In this document: piece by piece, positions 37,138 to 45,331 of the stretch
Numbering within the stretch: position 1 is the first letter of the stretch
How the letters are laid out: each line of letters opens with the position of its first letter
DNA from: Lysobacterales bacterium 66-474
GTDB taxonomy: Bacteria > Pseudomonadota > Gammaproteobacteria > Xanthomonadales > Rhodanobacteraceae
Direction: 5' to 3'
NCBI GenBank assembly: GCA_001899805.1
Contig: MKWP01000008.1
Coordinates: forward strand, 1-64,000
DNA length: 64,000 bases
The notes under the pieces: generated by a model
What the model was told of the DNA's origin: nothing
Database searches by the model: none
The model's input: the letters and a program-made list of their open reading frames with translations, nothing else
Translations under genes and position numbers: made by a program

Positions 37138-38031
37138 ATGAGCCAATCCACCTCCATGGGCGTGCGCTTCCGCACCGCGCTTGCCGCCGAATCGCCGTTG
37201 CAGGTGGTGGGCGCGATCACCGCCTACGCCGGCCTGATGGCCAGGCGCGTCGGTTACAAGGCGCTGTATCTTTCCGGCGGCGGCGTCGCGGCCAATTCGC
37301 TCGGGATGCCGGACCTCGGCATTTCGACGATGGAAGACGTGCTCACCGACGCGCGCCGCATCGTCGAAGCGACGCAATTGCCGCTGCTGGTCGACATCGA
37401 CACCGGTTGGGGCGGCGCCTTCAACATCGCGCGCACCATCCGTTCGTTCGAACGCGTCGGCGTCGCCGCGGTGCACATGGAGGATCAGGTCGGCCAGAAG
37501 CGTTGCGGTCATCGGCCCGGCAAGGAAGTGGTGCCGAAAGAGGAAATGGTCGATCGCGTGAAGGCCGCCGTGGACGCGAAGACCGATCCCGACTTCGTGC
37601 TGATGGCGCGCACCGATGCGGCGGCCGTCGAGGGCATCGACAGCGCGATCGAGCGCGCGGTGGCCTACGTCGAAGCCGGCGCCGACATGGTCTTTCCGGA
37701 AGCGATGAAGACGCTGGACGATTACCGCAAATTCAAGCAAGCCGTGAAGGTGCCGATCCTCGCCAACCTCACCGAATTCGGTTCGACGCCGTTCTTCACC
37801 GTCGATGAACTGCGTTCCGCCAACGTCGACATCGCGTTGTACTGCTGCGGCGCCTATCGCGCCATGAACAAGGCCGCGCTGGGCTTCTACGAAACCGTGC
37901 GCCGCGAGGGCACCCAGAAGTCCGTGGTGCCGGCGATGCAGACGCGTGAAGAACTTTACGACTTCCTCGGCTACCACGCCTACGAAGACAAGCTCGACGC
38001 ATTGTTCGCGGCGGACAACCAGGCCTCGTGA
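37138..38031 (+). CDS. prpB: 2-methylisocitrate lyase
   Basis: 297 residues. It splits 2-methylisocitrate to pyruvate and succinate in the methylcitrate cycle of propionate use. The family catalytic motif is [10 protein letters not shown] with Cys123. Substrate and magnesium residues lie in [13 protein letters not shown] and [10 protein letters not shown]. It is distinguished from isocitrate lyase by size (about 295 versus 430). TGGAGG precedes ATG 37138, and TAGAAT at 37111-37116 is a candidate -10. The stop overlaps the next gene by one base. Confidence 0.95.
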   Translation: MSQSTSMGVRFRTALAAESPLQVVGAITAYAGLMARRVGYKALYLSGGGVAANSLGMPDLGISTMEDVLTDARRIVEATQLPLLVDIDTGWGGAFNIARTIRSFERVGVAAVHMEDQVGQKRCGHRPGKEVVPKEEMVDRVKAAVDAKTDPDFVLMARTDAAAVEGIDSAIERAVAYVEAGADMVFPEAMKTLDDYRKFKQAVKVPILANLTEFGSTPFFTVDELRSANVDIALYCCGAYRAMNKAALGFYETVRREGTQKSVVPAMQTREELYDFLGYHAYEDKLDALFAADNQAS

Positions 38032-38618
38032 TGAGCGCCCCGCAGCACGACGAAGGTGTTTCGTCCCCGGCCGTGAAAAAGCTTGGGCGCGAAATCCGCT
38101 ACGACGCCGTCGCCGCGGTGATCGCCGCGCTGGTCGGCATGCTCGCCCTGCTGGTCGCGGGCTACACCGCCTACATCCAGCGCCAGCAGGTCAGCGCGCA
38201 GGTGTGGCCGTACCTGATGTGGGCGAACAGCGACAACGGCATGGATTACCTGTGGATCAACAAGGGCGTTGGACCGGCCATCATCAGGAATGCGGTGGTG
38301 CTGGTCGATGGCAAGCCGCAACGCGACTGGAATGCGGTGATGCATTCCTTGCAGGTTGATCCGCAGGGCTATGCGCAAAGCACGTTCAACCACAACGTGA
38401 TTTCGGCGGGCGAGACGCTGGAATGGCTCAAGTTCAAGGACCATGACCAGTTCCTCGCTTTCCGCACCGCGGCCAGAAAACACCTGGGTTTCAAGGTGTG
38501 CTATTGCTCGACGCTGGGTGATTGCTGGGTCAACGACAGCACGCGCGGCGATGGCAACACGCGGTTTGAGGTCGGGAAATGCCCGGCCGTGCCCGAGTCG
38601 CGGCAGTTCCAGGATTGA
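38031..38618 (+). CDS. Membrane-anchored protein of unknown function, paralogue A
   Basis: 195 residues, not recognised as a known family. A short charged N-terminus is followed by one membrane helix (about residues 24-46, AVIAALVGMLALLVAGYTAY), and the rest is probably periplasmic. Conserved with the next gene are VGPAIIRNAVVLVDGKPQRD and the cysteine motif CYCSTLGDCW near residue 160. The start overlaps the prpB stop (TGATG), so it is translated with prpB. Possibly a metal or redox function for the cysteines, but that is conjecture. Confidence 0.8.
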   Translation: MSAPQHDEGVSSPAVKKLGREIRYDAVAAVIAALVGMLALLVAGYTAYIQRQQVSAQVWPYLMWANSDNGMDYLWINKGVGPAIIRNAVVLVDGKPQRDWNAVMHSLQVDPQGYAQSTFNHNVISAGETLEWLKFKDHDQFLAFRTAARKHLGFKVCYCSTLGDCWVNDSTRGDGNTRFEVGKCPAVPESRQFQD

Positions 38619-38624
38619 CGCACC

Positions 38625-39248
38625 ATGGCGGAAACCGATCACGACGAGAACGCATCCAACCCGGCGAAGCCCGAACGCCGTCCGGTCAAATGGGATGCCG
38701 TGGCCGCGGTCATCGCGTCGTTCGTCGGGTTGCTGGCGCTGGTGATTGCGGGCTACACCGCTTACGTCGAGCGTTATACCGCGCAGATCCAGATGACACA
38801 GGTGCAGGCGCAGGTTTGGCCGTGGCTGGTGGCCGGCAACAATGACAACGAGAATTCCATCGAGGTCATGAACAAGGGCGTCGGTCCGGCGATCGTGCGC
38901 AGCGCGCAGGTCTTCGTGGACGGCAAGCCACAACCGGACTGGCAGCATGTGTTGAAGGCGCTTGGCGCGGTGCCGCACCAGTTCTCGCAATCGACACTCA
39001 ATCCCAACGTGCTGACGCCCGGCGAGAAAGTCCCGGTGATCCAGTTCGCGGACAAGGACGACTACAAACAGTTCAGGGTTGCCGCGGTCAAGCACCTGAC
39101 CTTGATCAACATCTGTTACTGCTCGACCCTTGGCGAATGCTGGATGTACAGCGATCGGCACCTGGTCGGTTACAAGTCCCTGGCCCAGCTGGTGACGCCG
39201 GTTGCCCAGTGTCCGAAGTTGGCCGACGACACGATTTTCGTCAATTGA
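38625..39248 (+). CDS. Membrane-anchored protein of unknown function, paralogue B
   Basis: 207 residues, a tandem paralogue of the gene at 38031, starting 6 bases after it. One membrane helix (AVIASFVGLLALVIAGYTAY) is followed by a soluble domain. The matching segments are VGPAIVRSAQVFVDGKPQPD, LNPNVLTPGEKV and CYCSTLGECW. The identity is roughly 40 percent by eye, so the duplication is not recent. prpC follows after 48 bases on the same strand. No function is assigned. Confidence 0.8.
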   Translation: MAETDHDENASNPAKPERRPVKWDAVAAVIASFVGLLALVIAGYTAYVERYTAQIQMTQVQAQVWPWLVAGNNDNENSIEVMNKGVGPAIVRSAQVFVDGKPQPDWQHVLKALGAVPHQFSQSTLNPNVLTPGEKVPVIQFADKDDYKQFRVAAVKHLTLINICYCSTLGECWMYSDRHLVGYKSLAQLVTPVAQCPKLADDTIFVN

Positions 39249-39296
39249 GCGCCGCCTTGCGGCTCTGCCTCAGATTGCACTGAAACGGAGAAAACG

Positions 39297-40448
39297 ATGA
39301 GTGACAACGCACAAGTTCTGCCCAAAGCCAAGAAGTCGGTGGCGCTGTCCGGCGTGGCCGCCGGCAACACCGCGCTGTGCACGGTGGGCCGCAGCGGCAA
39401 CGACCTGCACTACCGCGGTTACGACATCAAGGATTTGGCGACGAAAGCCACGTTCGAGGAAGTCGCGCACCTGTTGGTGTACGAGCACCTGCCGACCTGG
39501 GCGGAACTGAATGTGTACCGCACGAAGTTGCAGCGCCTGCGCGGCTTGCCCCAACCGGTGAAGGCCGCGCTGGAGTTGCTGCCGGCGTCCACGCACCCGA
39601 TGGACGTGATGCGCACGGGTTGCTCGGTACTCGGCACGGTGCTGCCGGAAGCGCACGACCACAACGTCACCGGTGCGCGCGACATCGCCGATCGGCTGAT
39701 GGCGAGCTTCGGTTCGATGCTTCTGTACTGGTACCACTTCAGCCACAACGGCCGTCGCATCGAGGTCGAGACCGACGATGCGACCATCGCCGCGCACTTC
39801 CTGCACCTGCTGCACGGCAAGGCGCCGAGCGACGCACACGCGAATGCGCTGGACAAGTCGCTGATCCTGTACGCCGAGCACGAATTCAATGCGTCCACGT
39901 TCGCCGCGCGCGTGATCGCCGGCACCGGCAGCGATTTCTATTCCGCGATCACCGGCGCGATCGGCGCGCTGCGCGGGCCCAAGCACGGCGGCGCGAATGA
40001 AGTCGCGATGGAAATCATTTCCCGCTATCGCACGGCCGATGACGCGGAGGCCGACATCCGCCAGCGCGTCGCCAACAAGGAAATCGTGATCGGTTTTGGC
40101 CATCCGGTTTACACCATCGGCGATCCGCGCAATCCGATCATCAAGGAAATCTCGCGCAAGCTGTGCAGCGACGGCGGCAACCCGCGCCTGTTCGAAGTCT
40201 CGGAGCGCATCGAGAACGTGATGATGGATCTGAAGAAGATGTTCCCGAACCTCGACTGGTACTCCGCCAGCGCCTATCGCATGCTGGGCGTGCCGACCGC
40301 GATGTTCACGCCGCTGTTCGTGGTCGCGCGCACCAGCGGTTGGTCCGCACACGTGATCGAGCAACGCCAGGACGGCAAGATCATCCGCCCGAGCGCGAAC
40401 TACACGGGGCCCGAGGATCGGGGTTACGTGCCGATCGAAAAGCGCTGA
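39297..40448 (+). CDS. prpC: 2-methylcitrate synthase
   Basis: 383 residues of the citrate synthase superfamily. It condenses propionyl-CoA with oxaloacetate. The catalytic histidines lie in GPKHGGANE and [14 protein letters not shown], and the aspartate in the [16 protein letters not shown] region. The short length and the segment [22 protein letters not shown] mark the small type II-like PrpC/CitZ group. Its place after prpB supports PrpC rather than citrate synthase. Confidence 0.92.
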   Translation: MSDNAQVLPKAKKSVALSGVAAGNTALCTVGRSGNDLHYRGYDIKDLATKATFEEVAHLLVYEHLPTWAELNVYRTKLQRLRGLPQPVKAALELLPASTHPMDVMRTGCSVLGTVLPEAHDHNVTGARDIADRLMASFGSMLLYWYHFSHNGRRIEVETDDATIAAHFLHLLHGKAPSDAHANALDKSLILYAEHEFNASTFAARVIAGTGSDFYSAITGAIGALRGPKHGGANEVAMEIISRYRTADDAEADIRQRVANKEIVIGFGHPVYTIGDPRNPIIKEISRKLCSDGGNPRLFEVSERIENVMMDLKKMFPNLDWYSASAYRMLGVPTAMFTPLFVVARTSGWSAHVIEQRQDGKIIRPSANYTGPEDRGYVPIEKR

Positions 40449-40458
40449 GGCCTTGCGC

Positions 40459-41766
40459 ATGATGGACCGCACGAAGCGATTGTTTTCAATGCGTCGTTTC
40501 TGCGCGCGCGCCACCTTGATGTTGTGTGCCATTTTGTTGTCGATGCCAGCTTCGGCCGCGGACCAGATCGGCACGCTGGCGGCGCAGATCAATGCGGCGC
40601 ACAAGGCCAGGCAGTACAAGGCCATGCAAGCCGATCTCGAACGATTCCTTGCGTTGCGGCCGGGCAGTCCGCAAGGCATCTACCTGATGGCGATCGCTCG
40701 TGCGGACCGTGGTGATCAAAAGGGCGCTTTCGCGGCCCTGGGGCAACTTGCGGACATGGGCCTGCATTTCGATATCCGCAAGCAGGCGGATTTTGCGCCA
40801 ATGCGGGATGCACCCGAGTTCGCGTCGCTGGAAAAACGTTTTGCCGCGAATCTCGCACCAGTGGGTCGCATCCAGCCCGCCTTCCAACTCAAGGAGAAAG
40901 GTTTCCTTCCGGAAGGCATTGCCCACGACCCCGCGAGCGGGGATTTCTTCGTCTCGAGCGTGCACCTGCGCAAGATCGTACGCGTCCATGACGGGCAGGC
41001 CAGCACCTTCGCGGATCGCGATGACGGTTTGTGGGGCGTGTTCGGCATGCAGGTGGATGCCAGGCGTGGTGTGCTGTGGGCCACCAGCGCCGCCCTGCCG
41101 CAGGCACAGGGGTTCGATCCAGCGCAGGATGGCCGCACGGCGTTGTTCCGCTTCGATTTGCGCGACGGCACGTTGCTGGGGAAGTACGCCGCGCCACGGG
41201 ACAAAGCCAGGCATCAGTTCAATGACCTGACTGTAGCGGCAGACGGCAGCGTGTACGTTGCCGACGGCGATGGCGGCGTGTACGTGCTGAAACCGGAGGC
41301 AAAATCACTCAAGCTTTTGACGCCGGCCGGTGAACTGCATTCCGCCCAGGGACTGGCCTTGTCGGCTGAAGGCCGCTACCTGTATGTCGCCGATTACGGC
41401 GGCGGGTTGTACGCCTATGACCTGCAGGCGCAGCAGTTGCTGCGCGTGCACGCGCCTGTCGATGTCTGCGTGTACGGCATCGACGGGTTGGTACGGCACG
41501 GCCGCGACCTCGTCGCAACGCAAAATGCCGTGCAACCGCAACGTGTCGTGCGCTACAAGCTGGACGACAGCGGCCTTGCCATCGCGTCCGCCGAGGTACT
41601 GGCAGCCAACAACGAACGCCTGCCCGAGCCCACGCTCCTGACCACGGCGGGCGGGGCGCTGTACCTGGTCGCCAACAGCCAGTGGAGCCGTTTCGACGAC
41701 CAGGGGCGCCCGTTGGCCGGCGCTGTCCTGCACGCGCCGCGGATCGTGAAGCTGGCCTTGCATTGA
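40459..41766 (+). CDS. Exported SMP-30/gluconolactonase-like beta-propeller protein
   Basis: 435 residues with a signal peptide ending near SMPASAADQ. Starts at 40459, 40462 or 40489 are possible; 40459 lies 9 bases after GAGG. Residues about 40-120 form helical repeat-like segments (AAHKARQYKAMQADLERFLA, GIYLMAIARADRGDQKGAFA). The remainder is a propeller of the SMP-30/LRE-like type, with GFLPEGIAHDPASGDFFVSS, FNDLTVAADGSVYVADGDG and AQGLALSAEGRYLYVADYG. Periplasmic; the enzymatic role is unknown. It follows prpC closely but need not be part of propionate use. Confidence 0.7.
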   Translation: MMDRTKRLFSMRRFCARATLMLCAILLSMPASAADQIGTLAAQINAAHKARQYKAMQADLERFLALRPGSPQGIYLMAIARADRGDQKGAFAALGQLADMGLHFDIRKQADFAPMRDAPEFASLEKRFAANLAPVGRIQPAFQLKEKGFLPEGIAHDPASGDFFVSSVHLRKIVRVHDGQASTFADRDDGLWGVFGMQVDARRGVLWATSAALPQAQGFDPAQDGRTALFRFDLRDGTLLGKYAAPRDKARHQFNDLTVAADGSVYVADGDGGVYVLKPEAKSLKLLTPAGELHSAQGLALSAEGRYLYVADYGGGLYAYDLQAQQLLRVHAPVDVCVYGIDGLVRHGRDLVATQNAVQPQRVVRYKLDDSGLAIASAEVLAANNERLPEPTLLTTAGGALYLVANSQWSRFDDQGRPLAGAVLHAPRIVKLALH

Positions 41767-41788
41767 AGGCCGGCGAGGCGGCAACGGT

Positions 41789-42412
41789 TCACGCCGCCTG
41801 ATCGAGATCCTCGGCCTTCAGTACGCGCTGCACGCCCGCATCGGCGCGCATGCGCTGCTCGAATTTCTTCAGGTGTTCAAGGCCGGACAGGTCGACCTGG
41901 TTGCCCTTGGCCCAGCGCAGCATCACGAACAGATAAGGATCGGCGATGGACTTGTGGTCGCCCGCGATCCAGTCGTGCTTGCCGAGTTGCGCGTCGACGC
42001 GCTCGAACAACCCCCGCAATTGCCTGCGCGCGTTGTCGTGGGTCTTTTCGATCGTTGCCTTGTCTTCGAGGTAATTGGTGGTGCCGAACATCGGCTTGAA
42101 TGCCGGGTGCATGTCGGAGTTGAGGAACCCGAGCCAGCGGTTGATCTCGGCGCGGCTTTTCGGCGTGCCGTCGCCGCCGAGTTTGGCCTTGGGAAACTTG
42201 TCGGCGATGTAATTCAGGATGGCCGCGTTCTGGGTGAGCGACCAGTCGCCGTCCACCAGCACGGGCACCGCGCCGGCGGGATTGAGTTTCCTGAATTCGG
42301 GCGTGGCGCGCTCTTCACGGCTCACGATCTGAGCGACGTAGGGTTCGCCCGTCCATTCCAGCACGATGTGGTCGGCCATCGAACATGCGCCGGGTGATGT
42401 GTAGAGTTTCAT
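41789..42412 (-). CDS. Glutathione S-transferase, beta class
   Basis: 207 residues from MKLYTSPGACSMADHI; GGGAG lies 6 bases upstream. The conserved Cys10 of beta-class bacterial enzymes is present in SPGACS. The thioredoxin-like glutathione site contains LNPAGAVPVLVDGDWSLTQN, and the helical domain has IAGDHKSIADPYLFVML, the N-capping motif. It conjugates glutathione to electrophiles or has a stress role. Transcribed towards the beta-propeller gene. Confidence 0.92.
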   Translation of the reverse strand: MKLYTSPGACSMADHIVLEWTGEPYVAQIVSREERATPEFRKLNPAGAVPVLVDGDWSLTQNAAILNYIADKFPKAKLGGDGTPKSRAEINRWLGFLNSDMHPAFKPMFGTTNYLEDKATIEKTHDNARRQLRGLFERVDAQLGKHDWIAGDHKSIADPYLFVMLRWAKGNQVDLSGLEHLKKFEQRMRADAGVQRVLKAEDLDQAA

Positions 42413-42485
42413 GCGCAACTCCCTGATGGTGAACCCCATCGATATGCGTCCAGCACATGCGCGAATCAAGGCAACGGCGTGGTGT

Positions 42486-42513
42486 TTGCACAGTGTTTTT
42501 GCAGGAAGTGCAA
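42486..42513. promoter_or_regulatory. Candidate activator-binding inverted repeat
   Basis: TTGCAC (42486-42491) and GTGCAA (42508-42513) form an inverted repeat with an extra TTGCAG between (42499-42504). It lies about 110-135 bases upstream of the sigma-54-type promoter, a usual distance for enhancer sites of sigma-54 activators. The link to the regulator at 46787 is an inference. Confidence 0.4.
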
Positions 42514-42621
42514 CTCGTTTGAAATAAATGCCAAGGGCGAGACACGCATCCGGGGCGAACATCCGCGAATAACCCATTGACTGCGATCATTTTGCCTACG
42601 CAGTACCAAACGCGGTCGTGG

Positions 42622-42637
42622 TGGCACGCTCGATGCT
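42622..42637 (+). promoter_or_regulatory. Sigma-54-type (-24/-12) promoter
   Basis: TGGCACGCTCGATGCT matches the consensus TGGCACG-N4-TTGCW with one mismatch (A for the first T of TTGC). Spacing between GG and GC is correct. It lies 43 bases before the start of the Gly-rich protein gene. The 267-base gap (42413-42679) otherwise contains the inverted repeat at 42486 and the ribosome-binding site CGGAGAAACG. A convergent gene encodes a sigma-54 activator, supporting the assignment. Confidence 0.7.
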
Positions 42638-42679
42638 CTCCGCTGTCTGCCAAACCGGCAAATCAACGGAGAAACGCAC

Positions 42680-43585
42680 ATGCGCAAAACACAAATGGTC
42701 TCGGCGGTTTGCCTGGGGCTGGGACTGTCGATGGCATTTTCCATGTCCGCGCAGGCACAAGACGCCTACGCCAACGGCGAAGGTAGTGCGGCCGCCAACA
42801 ACGGCGGCACCGCGAACTCTTCGGTAACCTCATCGTTCAACACCACCGACGTCGTCGCGACCAGCGTGCTGAATGGGTCGGTGTCCGACGTAAGCGTTTA
42901 TGGCATCGGCAACGTCGCCACCAACAATGGCAACGCCAACGGTGGCCGTGGCGGCAACGGTGCGGAGGGCTACGGCGGCAACGGCTACGGCGGGAACGGT
43001 GGCGATGGCGGCCACGGCGGCAGCGCGCACGCGCGCACCGGACGCGGCGGTGATTCCAACAGCAGCGCCGGTTCCAGTTATTCCATCGGCGGGTTCGCCG
43101 CCGGCGGAAGCAGTGGGTCCGGCGGCAATGGCGGCAGCGCGTCGGCCCATGCCAGAGGTGGTGACGCCAGCGGCAGCTACTACAGCATCGGTGGTGACGG
43201 CGGCACCGCGAGCGGTGGCACCGGCGGCGCGGGCGGCAGCAGTGGCGCGGCCGGCAGCGGCACGGGCGGCAGCTCGATGGCGAGTTCGTCCAGCGGGTCC
43301 GGATCGGGGGGTGCGGGCGGAAGCTCCTCCGCGATGGGCGGGGCCGGCGGTGCGGCTGGTGCCGGTGGAGCCGGCATGGGCGGCGCCGGTTACGGCGGCT
43401 CGGGCGGTGCCGGTGGTGCCGGCGGTTCGAACAGCGTCGACGCCGGCTCGTTCGACATGTCCAACGCCATGAATGGCACGGCAGTGTCGGCGGCGGGCAT
43501 CACGACGATGGCACAGAACAGCGGTGCCGCGTCACTGATCCAGCAGGGTGTCACGGTGCAGGCCAACCTCACGGTCAGTCACTGA
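42680..43585 (+). CDS. Secreted Gly/Ser/Ala-rich protein, putative fibre (amyloid) subunit
   Basis: 301 residues with a signal peptide (MRKTQMVSAVCLGLGLSMAF, cleaved near AQA-QD at 26). A short N-terminal segment (SVTSSFNTTDVVATSVLNGS) is followed by about 170 residues dominated by Gly, Ser, Ala and Asn in irregular GGNG, GGSG and GGAGG runs. The C-terminus is ordered and ends in TTMAQNSGAASLIQQGVTVQ, then ANLTVSH. That C-terminal pattern is shared with the next gene product and is typical of proteins often annotated as heme utilization proteins, without evidence of heme. First gene after a sigma-54-type promoter. By position and composition I infer an exported structural subunit. Confidence 0.72.
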   Translation: MRKTQMVSAVCLGLGLSMAFSMSAQAQDAYANGEGSAAANNGGTANSSVTSSFNTTDVVATSVLNGSVSDVSVYGIGNVATNNGNANGGRGGNGAEGYGGNGYGGNGGDGGHGGSAHARTGRGGDSNSSAGSSYSIGGFAAGGSSGSGGNGGSASAHARGGDASGSYYSIGGDGGTASGGTGGAGGSSGAAGSGTGGSSMASSSSGSGSGGAGGSSSAMGGAGGAAGAGGAGMGGAGYGGSGGAGGAGGSNSVDAGSFDMSNAMNGTAVSAAGITTMAQNSGAASLIQQGVTVQANLTVSH

Positions 43586-43681
43586 GTCAGGGCGAGGGAT
43601 CCGCGCCGTGGAGCGCAAGCTCCGCGGCGCGGAATGGTCGTCGCAACGGGTCGCGCGCAATGCGCGCGGAGGATGCTGGAG

Positions 43682-44071
43682 ATGCGATCGTTCGGAAAAT
43701 GCAGCAGGTCGGCGTCCATGATGCTCGGGATTGCGTTCGCGCTGGGCGCACATGCGGCCGGACCCGCGTCGTCGCCGCCGCGAACGACAGCGGTACCCGC
43801 CGCGAAAACGGCACCCGTCGCCGCGGGACTGGGTGCCAGCGTGGACAGCTCGATCCTTGCCAAACTCAGCGGCGGAAGCGACGTCAGCGAGCGCATCACC
43901 ATCACCGGAAATGTCTCCAATACCTCCACCGAGAACGTCAGCACCGGGATGAACTGGATCGGCGGCGGATCGTTCGGCAATGCGGCCGGCCTGCCGATCG
44001 TGATCCAGAACACGGGCAACAGCGTCCTGATCCAGAACGCGACCATCGTGAACGTGCAGATGCAGCCATGA
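43682..44071 (+). CDS. Small secreted QN-motif protein, putative minor fibre subunit or nucleator
   Basis: 129 residues from ATG 43682, which lies 9 bases after GGAGG (43668-43672); ATG 43673 is too close to it. The signal peptide ends near AHAAGPA. The mature part starts with a Pro/Ala linker, then SSILAKLSGGSDVSERITIT, GNVSNTSTENVSTGMNWI, and VIQNTGNSVLIQNATIVNVQ at the C-terminus. The last motif matches the C-terminus of the preceding gene product. The stop overlaps the C39 peptidase start (ATGA). The role as a nucleator or minor subunit is inferred from the analogy with fapB. Confidence 0.65.
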   Translation: MRSFGKCSRSASMMLGIAFALGAHAAGPASSPPRTTAVPAAKTAPVAAGLGASVDSSILAKLSGGSDVSERITITGNVSNTSTENVSTGMNWIGGGSFGNAAGLPIVIQNTGNSVLIQNATIVNVQMQP

Positions 44072-44754
44072 GACGCCGTGTTCCATGGTTCGCGTGGCTG
44101 CTCGCGTTCGCGTCGATGCATGCGTGGGCGGGCAACGCGCAACTCACCGGGATCGCGGGCGGCAACTACCGCTTGCACGTCACCACGCTCAAGGAAGCAC
44201 GTTTCCGCAACACGATCCACCAGCAATACGATTTCAGTTGCGGCTCGGCGGCGGTGGCCACCCTGCTCACCTACCAGTACGGTTTTCCGATCAGCGAGCA
44301 GACCGCATTCGCGGCGATGTTCGCGCACGGCAACCGCGCCAAGATCAGCAGGGAAGGTTTTTCGCTGCTGGACATCAAGCGGTTCCTGGCGGCGCTGGGA
44401 TTCGAAGCCGACGGCTTCATCGTGCCATTGCAAAAACTGCAACAGGCCCGGCTGCCGGCCATCGTGCTGATCGGCGAGCACGGCTACCACCACTTCGTGG
44501 TGATCAAGGGCGTGCTTGCCGGACGCGTGCTGGTCGGCGATCCGGCCAAGGGCACGCGCTCGATTCCGGAAACGGAGTTCGAAAAGGTGTGGGCCAACCA
44601 CCTGCTATTCGTGATCCACAACCGTCGCGGCCTCGCGGTATTCAACAGCCGCGACGACTGGCATGCGGCGCCGATGGCGATGCTTGCCGCCGGCGTCGAT
44701 CGCCGCGGGTTGTACGACACCGTGATGCCGAAAAGCGGCACGGACGGCCTCTGA
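44068..44754 (+). CDS. C39-type cysteine peptidase of the export cluster (FapD-like)
   Basis: 228 residues with a signal peptide (WLLAFASMHAWAG). The papain-like C39 fold has a likely triad of Cys58 (QQYDFSCGSAAVATLL), His142 (GYHHFVVIKGV) and Asp158 (VGDPAKG). C39 peptidases process leader peptides or secreted substrates. In the Pseudomonas fap operon such a peptidase (FapD) is required for fibre export. Here it is a stand-alone periplasmic protein, not fused to an ABC transporter. Overlaps the preceding gene by 4 bases. Confidence 0.85.
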   Translation: MRRRVPWFAWLLAFASMHAWAGNAQLTGIAGGNYRLHVTTLKEARFRNTIHQQYDFSCGSAAVATLLTYQYGFPISEQTAFAAMFAHGNRAKISREGFSLLDIKRFLAALGFEADGFIVPLQKLQQARLPAIVLIGEHGYHHFVVIKGVLAGRVLVGDPAKGTRSIPETEFEKVWANHLLFVIHNRRGLAVFNSRDDWHAAPMAMLAAGVDRRGLYDTVMPKSGTDGL

Positions 44755-44767
44755 GGGAGAACATGAC

Positions 44768-45301
44768 ATGAGAACCGGCCGATCGTGGTTTTTCGCATTG
44801 GGCGTCACGGTCCTGTCCACGACGGTCGCGCAGGCGGCGCAACCCACCACGGTGAATGGCGCACCGGCGACATCAGGTCTGCCGTTCGCGTCGACCCCGG
44901 TGAGCGACGGGCGCCTCGCCGAGTGCCGCGGCGGGTTCGACCTCGGCGGCGGCCTCGTCGCATCGTTCGGGATCAATCGCGCGATCTACATCAACGGCAA
45001 CCTGGTCGCCAATGTCAGCGTCAACATTCCCGATCTCGCACGGATCGACGGCGCCCAGGCCAGCGCACTGGCAGCGCTCGCCAACGGCGTCACCCTGATC
45101 CACAACGGCCCCGGCAATTTTGCCGACCCGGCTTCGTTCAACCGGGCGACGGGTGCAATCGTGATCCAGAACACCCTGGACAACCAGCAGATACAGGCCT
45201 TGACCACGCTCAACACGACGGTCAGGAACCTCAATCAGTTCAGCTCCTTGAACATCGCCAATTCCCTGCAGCAGGCCCTGATCAATTCCCGCGGTCAGTG
45301 A
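44768..45301 (+). CDS. Secreted protein of the export cluster (possible FapE-like component)
   Basis: 177 residues with a signal peptide (FFALGVTVLSTTVAQAAQP). No known domain was recognised. The mature protein has one cysteine (LAECRGGFDLGGGLVASFG), a strand-rich middle (IYINGNLVANVSVNIPDL) and VIQNTLDNQQIQALTTLNTT, which resembles the QN motif of the first two secreted proteins. It starts 13 bases after the C39 gene. Order in the operon matches fapE, but similarity to FapE cannot be shown by eye. Confidence 0.7.
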   Translation: MRTGRSWFFALGVTVLSTTVAQAAQPTTVNGAPATSGLPFASTPVSDGRLAECRGGFDLGGGLVASFGINRAIYINGNLVANVSVNIPDLARIDGAQASALAALANGVTLIHNGPGNFADPASFNRATGAIVIQNTLDNQQIQALTTLNTTVRNLNQFSSLNIANSLQQALINSRGQ

Positions 45302-45331
45302 GCGCCACAACCAGCGCGTTTGGAGGCAGCG

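Noticed and set aside
35365..37977. An 870-codon open frame on the minus strand covering mdh, the symporter and prpB
   Set aside because: It is a shadow of high-GC third positions. The overlapping frames encode clear mdh, symporter and prpB proteins, and this frame has low-complexity His/Arg/Asp-rich sequence without family features.
42680..43585. Gly-rich protein as a PE_PGRS-like or silk-like transferred gene
   Set aside because: It has a normal Gram-negative signal peptide, base composition like its neighbours and a C-terminal motif shared with the next gene, so it belongs to this operon.
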